Notes under the pieces: model-generated
Database searches by the model: none
What the model was told of the DNA's origin: nothing
Seen by the model: only the letters and a program-made list of their open reading frames with translations
Part shown: positions 17,992-27,644 of the stretch, in pieces
Layout: every line of letters starts with the position of its first letter
Numbering within the stretch: the first letter of the stretch is position 1
Program-made: the position numbers and the translations under genes
Source of the DNA: an uncultured Pelagibacteraceae bacterium
GTDB lineage: Bacteria; Pseudomonadota; Alphaproteobacteria; Pelagibacterales; Pelagibacteraceae
Reading direction: 5' to 3'
DNA: 57,387 nt
Assembly: GCA_902596045.1 (NCBI GenBank)
Contig: CACJSJ010000005.1
Span: 1 to 57,387 of the forward strand

Positions 17992-19434
17992 ATGGATAAT
18001 AGGCAAAAAGAAATTGACAGTTTAAAAGATTATAAATACGGTTTTTCAACTGACATTGAAAATACCAGGGCTCCAAAAGGTTTGAATGAAAATGTAATCA
18101 AATTTATTTCAAATATCAAAAAAGAGCCTGAGTGGATGCTTGATTTTAGATTAAAAGCATTTGAAAGATTTAAACTTTTAAAAGAACCAGATTGGCAAAA
18201 ACCAAAATATCCAAAAATTGACTATCAAGATTTGTACTATTATTCAGCACCAAAAAGTATGGATGATAAACCAAAAAGTTTAGATGAATTAGACCCAAAA
18301 CTTTTAGAAACTTATAAAAAACTTGGGATCCCTCTTCAAGAACAAGCAAGGCTGAATGGTATTGCCGTTGATGCTGTCTTTGATTCTGTTTCTGTTGCTA
18401 CTACATTTAGAGAAGAATTGACAAAACATGGAATTATTTTTTGCCCAATTTCAGAGGCTATTCAAAAACATCCTGAACTAGTTAAAAAATATTTAGGATC
18501 AGTTATTCCAATAACAGATCATTTTTTTGCTACTCTAAACTCAGCAGTTTTTACAGATGGATCTTTTGCATACATTCCTGAGGGAGTAAGATGTCCAATG
18601 GAATTGTCTACATACTTTAGAATTAACGCTTCTAATACTGGACAATTTGAGAGAACATTAATTATAGCAGATAAAGGAAGTTATGTAAGTTATTTAGAAG
18701 GATGTACTGCACCGATGAGAGATGAAAATCAATTACATGCAGCAAATGTAGAATTAATTGCTCTTGATGACGCAGAAATAAAATATTCAACAGTACAAAA
18801 CTGGTATCCAGGAGACAAAGATGGCAAAGGTGGTATCTATAACTTTGTAACTAAACGGGGTCTATGTAAAGGTAAAAACTCTAAAATTTCATGGACACAA
18901 GTTGAAACTGGATCTGCTATTACTTGGAAATATCCAAGTTGTATTTTAAGAGGAGATAATTCTGTTGGAGAATTTTATTCAATTGCAATTACAAACAATC
19001 ATCAAAAAGCTGATACAGGGACAAAAATGATTCATCTTGGAAAAAACACTAAAAGTAAAATTATATCAAAAGGAATAAGTGCTGGATTTTCTGATATGAC
19101 GTATAGAGGTCTTGTTGATGTTTCATCGAAAGCAACTAATTCCAATAATTATACTCAATGTGATTCATTGTTAATGGGTAACAAATGTGGAGCACATACA
19201 GTCCCATATATTAAAAATAAAAATTCAGAATCAACTATAGCTCATGAAGCAACGACATCAAAAATTAGTGAAGAACAATTACATTATTGCCAGCAGAGAG
19301 GCTTAAGTTCAGAAGAGGCTGTTGGGCTGATTGTAAACGGTTTTTGTAAAGAAGTTTTACAACAATTACCAATGGAATTTGCTGTTGAAGCCCAAAAACT
19401 TGTTGGAATCAGTTTAGAAGGAAGTGTTGGTTAA
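17992..19434 (+). CDS. sufB: SufB, Fe-S cluster scaffold
   Basis: SufB of 480 residues. It forms the SufBC2D scaffold on which Fe-S clusters are assembled. Typical blocks are [59 protein letters not shown], and the C-terminal [19 protein letters not shown]. The Cys in YLEGCTAP and the Glu/His residues of HEATTSKI are in the conserved assembly region. Its stop shares one base with the sufC ATG (TAATG), so expression is coupled. Full length; no anomaly seen. Confidence 0.97.
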   Translation: MDNRQKEIDSLKDYKYGFSTDIENTRAPKGLNENVIKFISNIKKEPEWMLDFRLKAFERFKLLKEPDWQKPKYPKIDYQDLYYYSAPKSMDDKPKSLDELDPKLLETYKKLGIPLQEQARLNGIAVDAVFDSVSVATTFREELTKHGIIFCPISEAIQKHPELVKKYLGSVIPITDHFFATLNSAVFTDGSFAYIPEGVRCPMELSTYFRINASNTGQFERTLIIADKGSYVSYLEGCTAPMRDENQLHAANVELIALDDAEIKYSTVQNWYPGDKDGKGGIYNFVTKRGLCKGKNSKISWTQVETGSAITWKYPSCILRGDNSVGEFYSIAITNNHQKADTGTKMIHLGKNTKSKIISKGISAGFSDMTYRGLVDVSSKATNSNNYTQCDSLLMGNKCGAHTVPYIKNKNSESTIAHEATTSKISEEQLHYCQQRGLSSEEAVGLIVNGFCKEVLQQLPMEFAVEAQKLVGISLEGSVG

Positions 19435-20168
19435 TGCTCAAAATAAATAACTTGAATGCAACTATAGATAACAAGTCTATTTTAAAAGGATTTTCTTTAA
19501 ATATTAATCCTGGAGAAGTACATGCTATTATGGGCCCTAATGGTTCTGGTAAAAGCACTTTATCAAATATTTTATCAGGAAAAAAAGGATACGAAACCTC
19601 TGGAGAGATTCTTTTTGAAGGAAAAGATTTATTTGAATTAGAAACCGAGGAAAGAGCCCACAAAGGAATATTTCTAGCTTTTCAATACCCGTTAGAAATT
19701 CCAGGTGTAAATACAAATATATTTCTTAAAACCTCTTTAAATGCAATTAGAAAAGCCAGAGGAGAGAAAGAGCTTGATGCTATAGAATTTTTAAAATTAG
19801 TAAAAGAAAAGTCCAAAGATCTTAAGTTTGATGAAGATAAATTAAATCGACAATTAAATGTTGGTTTTTCAGGGGGAGAAAAAAAGAAAAACGAGATTTT
19901 ACAAATGTCATTACTGGCACCAAAACTATCAATCTTAGATGAAACTGACTCAGGATTAGATATCGATGCTTTGAAGATTGTTGCTGATGGTGTGAACACA
20001 TTAAGAGATAAAAAAAATTCATTTTTGATCATTACTCACTATCAAAGATTACTTGATTATATAAAACCTGATTTTGTTCATGTTTTGATGAATGGAAAAA
20101 TTGTTAAATCTGGAGGACCAGATCTAGCTATTGAATTAGAAAACAAAGGATACGAAAATTTTAATTAG
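19434..20168 (+). CDS. sufC: SufC, Fe-S assembly ATPase
   Basis: ABC-type ATPase of 244 residues that powers SufBCD. Walker A GPNGSGKST at 34-42, Q-loop FLAFQYPLEIPG, signature FSGGEKKKNE, Walker B LSILDETDSGLDID and switch His in ITHY. There is no membrane partner, as expected for SufC. It starts within the sufB stop and ends directly against the sufD ATG. Confidence 0.97.
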   Translation: MLKINNLNATIDNKSILKGFSLNINPGEVHAIMGPNGSGKSTLSNILSGKKGYETSGEILFEGKDLFELETEERAHKGIFLAFQYPLEIPGVNTNIFLKTSLNAIRKARGEKELDAIEFLKLVKEKSKDLKFDEDKLNRQLNVGFSGGEKKKNEILQMSLLAPKLSILDETDSGLDIDALKIVADGVNTLRDKKNSFLIITHYQRLLDYIKPDFVHVLMNGKIVKSGGPDLAIELENKGYENFN

Positions 20169-21413
20169 ATGAAAGAGCAATTACAAAAAGATTTTAACAA
20201 TATTATTAAAGATTTTAGTTTATCTCAAAAAGATATTGAAATTAAAAAATTTTTTTTAGATAATTTTATAAATAGAGGTTTTCCAAATAAAAAAGAAGAG
20301 GATTGGAAATTCTCAGATCTTAATCAAATAATAAGAAAAAATATTGGGGAATTAAGTTTTTATAGCGATTATAAGTCTACCAACAAAGTTGATACTTCTA
20401 TATTCGTAGATGGGCTAGAGCATAATAAAATAGTTTTCATAAATGGTAGAATTGAAAAAATTGACTTTGATTATGAAAAAAAAGACCAAATAGAAATAAT
20501 TGATCAGTCAGAAACTATTAATGAATTTAATAATAATTCTTTATCTGATTTAAATAATGCCTTTACCAATAAATCTTTTAAAATATTGGTTAAGGAGGGC
20601 TATCAATTAGCAAAACCTCTCATTGTTTATCATACAACCAACACTAAAATTTGGTCTAAAAATATTAATTTAAGATTAGATTTTGAGCTAAATAAAAATA
20701 GTTCTCTGAGAATAGTTGATTTATTTAATGATACTTCTGAAAAAAATTTTTTAAATATTTTTTATAACTTTGAGTTAAAAGAAAATGCAATTTTAAAAAA
20801 TTATAAAATTGATAAATTTGAGAATAAAAACATAAAATACTCTTTTAATAATATTGACCAAGAAAAAAATAGCATCTCAGAAACATTTATTTTATCATCA
20901 GGATCTAATTTCGTTAAAAATGAAATTAATTGCAATTTAAAGGGTAAATACTCATCTGCATTTGTGAATGGTATTCTTTCTCTTAACAATGATAAACATC
21001 ATGAAATTAGATCGATAATAAATCATTTAACTGAGAATACAAAAAGCTATCAATTAATTAAAAGCGTTTTAGAAAATAGCTCTAAAGCAGCATATCAAGG
21101 AAAAATATTTGTTAATTCCAAAGCACAGAAAACTGATGGATATCAACTTAGTAAAGCAATATTACTAAACAAAGACTCAGAGTTTAATGCAAAGCCAGAG
21201 TTAGAAATTTATGCTGATGACGTGAAGTGTTCACATGGTTCCGCATCTGGTAGTTTAAATGAAGACTCTATATTTTATTTGATGTCTAGAGGATTAAGTT
21301 ATCAGCAATCAAGAGAATTACTAATTAATGGTTTTTTACTTGATGTAGTTGAAAAAATAACTGACTCAGAAATAAAAAATTTAATTAAAAATTTGATCGG
21401 AATTAAAGAATGA
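20169..21413 (+). CDS. sufD: SufD, Fe-S cluster assembly protein
   Basis: SufD of 414 residues, the paralogue of SufB in the SufBC2D complex. The N-terminus is divergent (NRGFPNKKEEDWKFSDLNQI). The C-terminal half carries the family blocks KAAYQGKIFVNSKAQKTDGY, LEIYADDVKCSHGSASGSL and the RGLSYQQSRELLINGFL helix. The Cys and His in VKCSHGS correspond to the conserved interface residues of SufD. Overlaps sufS by 4 bp (ATGA). Confidence 0.95.
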   Translation: MKEQLQKDFNNIIKDFSLSQKDIEIKKFFLDNFINRGFPNKKEEDWKFSDLNQIIRKNIGELSFYSDYKSTNKVDTSIFVDGLEHNKIVFINGRIEKIDFDYEKKDQIEIIDQSETINEFNNNSLSDLNNAFTNKSFKILVKEGYQLAKPLIVYHTTNTKIWSKNINLRLDFELNKNSSLRIVDLFNDTSEKNFLNIFYNFELKENAILKNYKIDKFENKNIKYSFNNIDQEKNSISETFILSSGSNFVKNEINCNLKGKYSSAFVNGILSLNNDKHHEIRSIINHLTENTKSYQLIKSVLENSSKAAYQGKIFVNSKAQKTDGYQLSKAILLNKDSEFNAKPELEIYADDVKCSHGSASGSLNEDSIFYLMSRGLSYQQSRELLINGFLLDVVEKITDSEIKNLIKNLIGIKE

Positions 21414-22630
21414 ATATAGACCAAGTTAAAAAACAATTTCCAATTTTTGATGAAAAAATTCAAAATAATGATTTAGTTTACCTAGATAGCGCAAACTCTT
21501 CACAAAAACCAAAAGTAGTAATCGATAGAGTAAATGAATTTTATACAAAACAATTTTCAAACGTTGGTAGAAGTGTTCATTATCTTGCAGTAGCTGCAAC
21601 TAATTTGTACGAAAATACTCGAACTTCAGTTCAAAAATTTATTAATGCCAAAGATAAAAATGAGATTGTCTTTACTAAAGGTGCAACAGAAGCACTGAAT
21701 CTTGTAGCTAATACTTTGGGGCAAAACTATTTACAGGAAGGTGATGAAATTCTTCTTACTGAATTAGAACATCATTCTAATTACGTACCATGGCACTTTT
21801 TAAGAAAATCAAAAAATATTAAGATTAATTTTGCTGAGATTAATGAAGATGGAGAGGTTACTTTAGAGGAAATTGAAAAAAAAATAACCTCTAAAACAAA
21901 AGTTATTGCAATTACTCATTTATCAAATGTTACTGGAGCAATATTGCCTGTTAAACAGATAACTGAGTTAGCACATTCAAAAGGTATAATTGTCGTAGTT
22001 GATGGTTGTCAGGGAGCCCCCCATTTAAAGTTAGATATGCAAGATTTAGATTGTGATTTCTATGCAATTTCTTGTCATAAAATGTATGGACCTACAGGAT
22101 TAGGTGTTTTGTATGGTAAGAAAAAATGGCTTGAAGAGTTGCCACCATATCAAGGCGGTGGTGGAATGATCAATGAAGTTAAAAAAGATAGAATTTCTTA
22201 TGGTGAGTTACCTAATAAATATGAGGCCGGTACAATGGCTACAGCGCAAGTTATAGCATTTGATCAATCAATTAAATTTTTAGAAAGTATTGGAATAGAT
22301 AATGTAATGAAACATGAAGCTGAATTAATTGAATATGGACAAGAACTATTACAAAAAAATAATTCTGTAAAATTAATTGGTAACCCAAAAAATAAGGGTG
22401 GCGTTTTATCTTTTACTATAGAGGGTATTCATCCACATGATGTTGCGACCATATTAGATGAGGATGGTGTAGCAATAAGAGCAGGACATCATTGTTGTCA
22501 AATACTTCATGACAAACTAAATATACCTGCTAGTTCACGAGCATCAGTTGGAATTTACAATACTAAAGATGATTTAGATAAACTTAATGCTGCAATAAAT
22601 AATTGTAAAAAAATATTTAATTTAAAATGA
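21410..22630 (+). CDS. sufS: Cysteine desulfurase SufS
   Basis: Group II cysteine desulfurase of 406 residues. It removes sulfur from cysteine as a persulfide and hands it to SufU, encoded next. PLP is held by K224 in SCHKMYGPTGLG, and C362 in RAGHHCCQ is the persulfide cysteine. A second Cys directly follows it, unlike E. coli SufS, which has HHCA. The N-terminal VYLDSANSSQKP and the VDGCQGAPH block are also typical. No sufE gene is found in the cluster. The following gene overlaps by 4 bp. Confidence 0.97.
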   Translation: MNIDQVKKQFPIFDEKIQNNDLVYLDSANSSQKPKVVIDRVNEFYTKQFSNVGRSVHYLAVAATNLYENTRTSVQKFINAKDKNEIVFTKGATEALNLVANTLGQNYLQEGDEILLTELEHHSNYVPWHFLRKSKNIKINFAEINEDGEVTLEEIEKKITSKTKVIAITHLSNVTGAILPVKQITELAHSKGIIVVVDGCQGAPHLKLDMQDLDCDFYAISCHKMYGPTGLGVLYGKKKWLEELPPYQGGGGMINEVKKDRISYGELPNKYEAGTMATAQVIAFDQSIKFLESIGIDNVMKHEAELIEYGQELLQKNNSVKLIGNPKNKGGVLSFTIEGIHPHDVATILDEDGVAIRAGHHCCQILHDKLNIPASSRASVGIYNTKDDLDKLNAAINNCKKIFNLK

Positions 22631-23091
22631 ACTTAAAAGAATTGTACCAAGAAATAATACTAGAACATGGTAAAAATCCAAGAAATCTTGGAAAGACAGA
22701 AGATTTTAATAAAGATGCAAAAGGACATAATCCTTTATGTGGTGATAATGTTCATGTTTATTTAAAATTGAATGGACAAAAAATTGTTGAAGATATCTCA
22801 TTTGAAGGCAGTGGGTGTGCTATCTCAATGGCATCAGCATCAATTATGACAGACTTAATTAAAGGCAAAAATGAACACGAAGCTAAAGAAATTGTTGAGG
22901 ATTTTTTAGGAATGATAAAAGAAAATCCTGAATTGAAATCAGAAAATTTAAAAGAGGATGAAAAAACAAAATTAATGTGTTTATCAGGAGTGAAACAATA
23001 TCCAATGAGAGTTAAGTGTGCAACACTATCTTGGCATACTCTTGTTTCAGCTATTGATGAGAAAAAAGAAGAGGTAAAAACAGAAAATTAA
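22627..23091 (+). CDS. sufU: SufU-type sulfur acceptor
   Basis: IscU/NifU-N fold protein of 154 residues. Ligand residues are C38 and D40 (PLCGDNVHV), C64 (GSGCAISMAS) and C131 (RVKCATLSW). The roughly 20-residue insertion before the third Cys (PELKSENLKEDEKTK) and the SufS partner mark it as SufU, not IscU. In Firmicutes SufU is a zinc-dependent sulfur shuttle that replaces SufE, and the absence of SufE here agrees. Co-transcribed with sufS (4-bp overlap) and the next gene (2-bp gap). Confidence 0.93.
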   Translation: MNLKELYQEIILEHGKNPRNLGKTEDFNKDAKGHNPLCGDNVHVYLKLNGQKIVEDISFEGSGCAISMASASIMTDLIKGKNEHEAKEIVEDFLGMIKENPELKSENLKEDEKTKLMCLSGVKQYPMRVKCATLSWHTLVSAIDEKKEEVKTEN

Positions 23092-23093
23092 AT

Positions 23094-23393
23094 ATGTCTA
23101 AAAAAGAGCAAATTATAGAAGAAATTAGAAAGATTTACGACCCTGAGTTACCTGTGAATATTTATGAATTGGGATTAATTTATGATATACAAGTTGAAAA
23201 TGAAAAATCTGCTAAAATTAAAATGACTTTAACAACTCCAAATTGTCCTGTTGCTGAAAGTTTACCAAAAGAAGTTAAAGAAGGAGCAATGCAAGTTGAA
23301 GGAATTGAAGAAGTTGATTTAGAATTAGTTTGGGATCCACCTTGGAATAAAGATATGATGTCTGATGCAGCTAAACTGGAGTTAAACTTATAA
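23094..23393 (+). CDS. sufT: SufT-like DUF59/MIP18 protein
   Basis: A DUF59 protein of 99 residues with the family beginning IRKIYDPELPVNIYELGLIY, the conserved Cys in LTTPNCPVAESLP and the ending LVWDPPWNKDMMSD. Proteins of this family in suf operons help Fe-S cluster maturation. The single Cys may bind or transfer iron or sulfur. Sits between sufU and sufA; the sufA start overlaps its stop by one base. Confidence 0.9.
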   Translation: MSKKEQIIEEIRKIYDPELPVNIYELGLIYDIQVENEKSAKIKMTLTTPNCPVAESLPKEVKEGAMQVEGIEEVDLELVWDPPWNKDMMSDAAKLELNL

Positions 23394-23728
23394 TGAGTCC
23401 TATTATTAAATTAAGCGATAATGCTGCTTTAAAAATTAGAGAAATCATGTCCAATGCTGAACAAGGTTCACTTGGTGTGAGAGTTTCAGTAAAATCAGGT
23501 GGTTGTGCTGGAATGTCATACGTTATGGAATATACAAAAGAAACTAATCCAAACGATGAACTTATAGAGGAAAAAGGTGTTAAGGTATTCGTTGATTCTG
23601 CTGCTGTAATGTACCTACTTGGGACTGAAATGGATTATAAAAAAGAAGAATTATCCTCTTCATTTGTCTTTAATAACCCTAACGAAACCGAGCGTTGTGG
23701 TTGTGGAGAATCTTTTAAAATCGGATAG
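23393..23728 (+). CDS. sufA: SufA/IscA-type A-type carrier
   Basis: A-type Fe-S carrier of 111 residues. The three cysteine ligands are C38 in SGGCAGMSYV and C102 and C104 in ERCGCGESFKIG. Members accept clusters from SufBCD and deliver them to target enzymes. It is the last gene of the iscR operon; no clear terminator hairpin was seen after it. Whether it is orthologous to SufA or ErpA cannot be told from sequence alone. Confidence 0.93.
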   Translation: MSPIIKLSDNAALKIREIMSNAEQGSLGVRVSVKSGGCAGMSYVMEYTKETNPNDELIEEKGVKVFVDSAAVMYLLGTEMDYKKEELSSSFVFNNPNETERCGCGESFKIG

Positions 23729-23794
23729 GTTGTAATATCCCATTATTTGCATAACAGTATTGCATTAAACGCATATCTAATGTATAAATGAATC

Positions 23795-23965
23795 ATGAAC
23801 ACGTTTGAATTTAAAAATCTTGTTAATAACCTTAAAAATTCTTTAAAGCAGAAAACTTTTTTTAAAGATCTTCGTAAGGAAGTAGAAACTGGTGCGAACG
23901 GCACTCAGGATTATGTTGTTAAAAAGGGTGTTAACAAAGATACGATCGCAACTACAAGACAGTAA
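23795..23965 (+). CDS. Unknown 56-residue protein
   Basis: ATG at 23795 to TAA at 23963-23965 in the gap between sufA and glnA. The product starts MNTFEFKNLVNNLKNSLKQK and ends GVNKDTIATTRQ; it is basic, with no signal peptide, membrane helix or Cys. Base composition is clearly less A/T-rich than the surroundings in its second half. Codons rare in this window (CGT, GCG, GGC, CAG) are clustered there, as in strongly expressed genes or structured RNA. It ends 7 bp from the convergent glnA stop. I do not recognise a family. It could also be a small RNA with a fortuitous frame. Confidence 0.55.
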   Translation: MNTFEFKNLVNNLKNSLKQKTFFKDLRKEVETGANGTQDYVVKKGVNKDTIATTRQ

Positions 23966-23972
23966 TTAGTTA

Positions 23973-25379
23973 CTAACTACTGTAATACATCTCAAATTCA
24001 ACTGGATGAGGTGCATGTTCAAATTTGTGTATCTCTTCAAACTTAAGTGCAATGTAAGCATCAATTTGATCATCAGTAAACACTCCACCTTGGGTTAAAA
24101 ATTCTCTATCTTTGTCCAAACTTTCCATAGCCTCTCTAAGTGAACCACAAACAGTTGGAATGGCACTAACTTCTTCCGGTGGTAATTCATATAAATCTTT
24201 ATCAAATGATTCTCCTGGATGAATTTTATTTTTAATACCATCGAGACCAGCCATAAGCATTGCTGCAAAAGTTAGATAAGGGTTCCCTGAGGCATCAGGA
24301 AATCTTATTTCACATCTAGCTCCTTTTTTACTCAAGGTAATAGGTATTCGACATGAAGCAGATCTATTTCTAGCTGAGTAAGCAAGAAGCACAGGAGCTT
24401 CAAAACCTGGAATTAATCTTTTATAACTATTAGTAGTAGAGTTAGCAAAAGCATTAATTGCTTTAGCATGTTTAAGAATTCCACCAATATAGTGCAAGGC
24501 AGTTTCTGATAAACCAGCATAAGCATCACCAGAAAATACTGGTGTATCACCTTTCCAAATAGATTGATGGATATGCATTCCAGAACCATTATCACCAGCT
24601 ACAGGTTTTGGCATGAAAGTTGCAGTTTTTCCAAACGAATGTGTAACCATTTGGACAACATACTTATATAATTGAACATTGTCTGCTTGATCTACTAAAG
24701 TTCCAAAGTACATACCTAGCTCATGTTGACTTGGAGCAACTTCATGGTGATGTTTTTCAACTTTAATACCTACTTCTTTTAAATTTTTTAAATATTCACC
24801 ACGCATGTCTTGCTCGCTATCAACAGGTGGCACTGGGAAATAACCACCTTTTATTGGAGGTCTATGTCCCATATTTCCATTTTCATATTCTTTACCTGAA
24901 TTATATGGACCTTCTTTACTATCAATTTTAAATCCACATTCATTCATATCATTCTTTATTCTTACGTCATCAAATACAAAAAATTCAGGCTCAGGACCAA
25001 AAAATGCTTTATCTCCAATACCAGATGATTTTAAATATTCTTCAGCTTTTTTTGCAACACCTCTTGGATCTCTTTCGTAAGGAGATCTTTTTATAGCATC
25101 CAAAATATCACAAAATAAAACTACAGTGTTATGAGAAGTAAAAGGATCCATAAACATTCTTGCAGTATCTGGTTTTAAAATCATGTCAGACTCATTAATT
25201 GCTTTCCATCCTGCAATTGATGAACCATCAAAAAAGACTCCGTCATTTAGCATACCCTCATCAACCACACCTACGTCCATGGTTAAGTGTTGAAGTTTGC
25301 CTCTAGGGTCTGTAAACCTAAGATCTACAAATTCCGCTTCTTTATCTTTAATAAACTTTAAAACATTTGCTGCGCTCAT
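23973..25379 (-). CDS. glnA: Glutamine synthetase, type I
   Basis: GSI of 468 residues; makes glutamine from glutamate, ammonium and ATP. Seen are the beta-grasp N-terminus ([17 protein letters not shown]), [16 protein letters not shown], the ammonium/metal region [25 protein letters not shown], and NRSASCRIP. Tyr397 in [11 protein letters not shown] corresponds to the E. coli adenylylation site, so control by GlnE-type adenylyltransferase is expected. A GGAG lies 6-7 bp before the ATG. The leader (25380-25520) contains two TATGCAA repeats and ACACC/GGTGT inverted elements of unknown meaning; no known glutamine riboswitch was recognised. Confidence 0.97.
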   Translation of the reverse strand: MSAANVLKFIKDKEAEFVDLRFTDPRGKLQHLTMDVGVVDEGMLNDGVFFDGSSIAGWKAINESDMILKPDTARMFMDPFTSHNTVVLFCDILDAIKRSPYERDPRGVAKKAEEYLKSSGIGDKAFFGPEPEFFVFDDVRIKNDMNECGFKIDSKEGPYNSGKEYENGNMGHRPPIKGGYFPVPPVDSEQDMRGEYLKNLKEVGIKVEKHHHEVAPSQHELGMYFGTLVDQADNVQLYKYVVQMVTHSFGKTATFMPKPVAGDNGSGMHIHQSIWKGDTPVFSGDAYAGLSETALHYIGGILKHAKAINAFANSTTNSYKRLIPGFEAPVLLAYSARNRSASCRIPITLSKKGARCEIRFPDASGNPYLTFAAMLMAGLDGIKNKIHPGESFDKDLYELPPEEVSAIPTVCGSLREAMESLDKDREFLTQGGVFTDDQIDAYIALKFEEIHKFEHAPHPVEFEMYYSS

Positions 25380-25520
25380 TTAGTCTCCTATATAAATCTG
25401 TAGGTGGTAAGTAACAAAATAATTACTAAAAATATTGCTTATTTAATAAATAACACCTATGCAATTTTCACATAAGTGGTGTATTTATGCAATATTATTA
25501 AACAAAAATTTTTTAAATTT

Positions 25521-26003
25521 GTGAATTCAATACTTAATAAAGAGCCAGTTAAAAGAGCTCAAAAATCAATTAAAGAATTTGATCCTAATCTTGAGATTAT
25601 CTATTTAGAACAAACAGCAAGGACAGCTCAAGACGCAGCTACAGCTTTAGGTTGTAATGTTGGAGCAATTGTTAAGAGTTTACTTTTTAGTGCTGGTGAC
25701 ATTTTTATACTTTGTTTAGTCTCAGGGGATAAAAGATGTTCATTAAAAACACTTAAAAAAATTTTAGATGAAAAAGATGTTTCAATGGCAAATCCTGATG
25801 ATGTTAAAAAAATTACGGGCTATACAATTGGAGGAGTTTCACCTGTTGGGCTCTTAAGCAAAGTAAAAATATATGTTGATACTAATTTAGAAAGATTTAC
25901 AACAGTTTTTGCTGCAGCAGGTCATCCAAATTGTGTTTTCAAAATACAATTTAATCAATTAGTAAAATTAACATCAGGTGAAATTAGAGAAATAGCCGAA
26001 TGA
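25521..26003 (+). CDS. YbaK/EbsC-family aminoacyl-tRNA deacylase
   Basis: A protein of about 160 residues from the GTG at 25521, which gives MNSILNKEPVKRAQKSIKEF. The frame is open from a GTG at 25476, but that extension looks like leader sequence. The YbaK fold blocks are present: TARTAQDAATALGCNVGAIVKSLLF with the conserved Lys, LCLVSGDKRCSLKTLKK, and GYTIGGVSPVG. Relatives hydrolyse Cys-tRNA(Pro) or other mischarged tRNAs, and which substrate is used here cannot be told. It overlaps the permease gene downstream by 4 bp. Confidence 0.88.
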   Translation: MNSILNKEPVKRAQKSIKEFDPNLEIIYLEQTARTAQDAATALGCNVGAIVKSLLFSAGDIFILCLVSGDKRCSLKTLKKILDEKDVSMANPDDVKKITGYTIGGVSPVGLLSKVKIYVDTNLERFTTVFAAAGHPNCVFKIQFNQLVKLTSGEIREIAE

Positions 26004-26887
26004 GACAACCAAAATTAATTGATTATATTTTATTGACTGTCTTAGCTTTAATCTGGGCATCAGCTTTTTTTAATATTAAGATTGCTACATATTCATTTGG
26101 ACCTGTAACGATTGCCTTCCTAAGAGTCTTTTTTGGAGCGATTCCAGTTCTAATACTTTGTTATTACAAAAATATTAAGATTGAGGCTTTTTCTAAGGAT
26201 TGGTATTGGTTTGCAATGATTGGATTTATAAATTTAGTAGCACCATTTTTTTTAATTGCGTATGGAGTAAAATCTGTTCAAAGTAATTTGGCAGCTATTT
26301 TAATGTCCACAACACCTTTAAGTTCAACTGTATTAGGTCATTTTTATACAAAGAATGAAAAATTTAATTTTATAAAAACTTTTGGAATTTTAATTGGTTT
26401 TTCAGGAATAATTTATTTATTTTCAGACAATTTATTAATAGATGATAATAATTTTTTATCTGCTTTGCTAATCCTTCTTGGGTCTACTTGTTATGTTATT
26501 GGAGGTGTTTTAACTTTAAAAATAAGTAAGAAAAAAAATGAAAATGTAACTGGCTCAATATTGATTTGGGCAATTATAATTCTAATTCCACTTGTAAGCT
26601 TTATCGAACAACCGTGGAATGTTAACCCAAGACTAGACTCAACAATCTCAGTAATATATTTAGGATTAGTCTCTACAGGAATTGCTTGGTTGTTAAGATT
26701 TAGAATTTTAGTAAAAAATGGTTTAATATTTCAATCTCAAGTTTCTTATTTAATTCCTATTTTTGGAACTATTTTGAGTTATATCTTTTTAAAAGAACTA
26801 ATTACAACAAAAGTACTAATTTCATTAACAGCTGTTTGTATTGGTATTTACTTTGTGAGAAAAGCAGACAATAAAAAAATTGTTTAA
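26000..26887 (+). CDS. EamA-family (DMT) permease
   Basis: Inner-membrane protein of 295 residues with about ten hydrophobic helices in two EamA repeats. The first begins LALIWASAFFNIKIATYSFGPV; the second contains LLILLGSTCYVIGGVLTLK and a Pro-containing VSYLIPIFGTILSYIFLKE helix, typical of the DMT superfamily. Members export amino acids, nucleotides or other metabolites. No substrate can be assigned. Probably translated with the YbaK-like gene (4-bp overlap). Its stop overlaps that of the convergent TauE gene. Confidence 0.88.
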   Translation: MRQPKLIDYILLTVLALIWASAFFNIKIATYSFGPVTIAFLRVFFGAIPVLILCYYKNIKIEAFSKDWYWFAMIGFINLVAPFFLIAYGVKSVQSNLAAILMSTTPLSSTVLGHFYTKNEKFNFIKTFGILIGFSGIIYLFSDNLLIDDNNFLSALLILLGSTCYVIGGVLTLKISKKKNENVTGSILIWAIIILIPLVSFIEQPWNVNPRLDSTISVIYLGLVSTGIAWLLRFRILVKNGLIFQSQVSYLIPIFGTILSYIFLKELITTKVLISLTAVCIGIYFVRKADNKKIV

Positions 26888-27630
26888 ATGAAAATTCTAA
26901 AACCCATTCTTATAGAAACAAAAATGACCAATATAGATGTTATTACAGCAAGTGTTCTATTAGATAAAATTTTTAGATTTAAATAATTTCCTACTAGACC
27001 ACCAACTAAAACTGTTAAGAATAAAGGTAGATATAATATAATTTTATCTAATACAGCTTCTTTTGTTAATTGTCCTAAGATTCCGAAAATTGAGTTAATA
27101 AGTATAAATAACGATGCTGAAGTAACAATATTTTTCGGCTTATCTGCTTTTAATAAAAAAAGAATAGGGCTAAGAAAAATTCCTCCACCTATACCTACTA
27201 TGCCAGAAATTAGCCCTATGACCGAACCTATTAAAATTGAAAAAAATGAATTAAGTTTTTTTATGGTTATGTTTTTTTCTATGTAAGATTTATTATTTAT
27301 CAATAACAATACCCCTGCAATTGATAGAACTAAAAATAATAAAATTTCAAATATCTCTTTATTTATTAATAAAGTACCACCAAAAAAAGCCATTGGAATA
27401 GAACCAATCAAGAATGGTATTAATAATTTAAAATTATGGTTTCCTGCTCGGACATAATTAATAGAATTACCTGTAACAACAATTATGTTACAAAGTAGCG
27501 CTATTACTGGAAAAACATAGTAGGGAACATTCCAAATTAACAATAAAGCTAAATAGGTGGACCCGCCTCCAAAGCCAACACTTGAATATAAAATTGCTGT
27601 TATAAAAAATAAAATTGATAATATAATCAT
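26884..27630 (-). CDS. TauE/SafE-family anion permease
   Basis: Membrane protein of 248 residues with about eight helices and the two glycine-rich family motifs SSVGFGGGSTYLALL (near 20) and GIVGIGGGIFLSPIL (about 145). The family exports sulfite, sulfoacetate and other organosulfur anions, though many members have unknown substrates. The presence of sulfite-dehydrogenase-like and HpsN-like genes in the window makes a sulfur anion plausible, but they are not adjacent. It starts 14 bp from the divergent moaB. Confidence 0.88.
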   Translation of the reverse strand: MIILSILFFITAILYSSVGFGGGSTYLALLLIWNVPYYVFPVIALLCNIIVVTGNSINYVRAGNHNFKLLIPFLIGSIPMAFFGGTLLINKEIFEILLFLVLSIAGVLLLINNKSYIEKNITIKKLNSFFSILIGSVIGLISGIVGIGGGIFLSPILFLLKADKPKNIVTSASLFILINSIFGILGQLTKEAVLDKIILYLPLFLTVLVGGLVGNYLNLKILSNRTLAVITSILVIFVSIRMGFRIFI

Positions 27631-27644
27631 ATCAATTAATTTTT

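Noticed and set aside
25380-25475. Glutamine riboswitch in the glnA leader
   Set aside because: The conserved core elements of the glnA/downstream-peptide RNA motifs are not seen, and the region is too A/T-rich to form the fold.
25460-25495. Sigma-54/NtrC site before glnA
   Set aside because: There is no GG at -24 with GC at -12, and the ACACC/GGTGT elements do not match the NtrC palindrome. SAR11 organisms are also believed to lack sigma-54.
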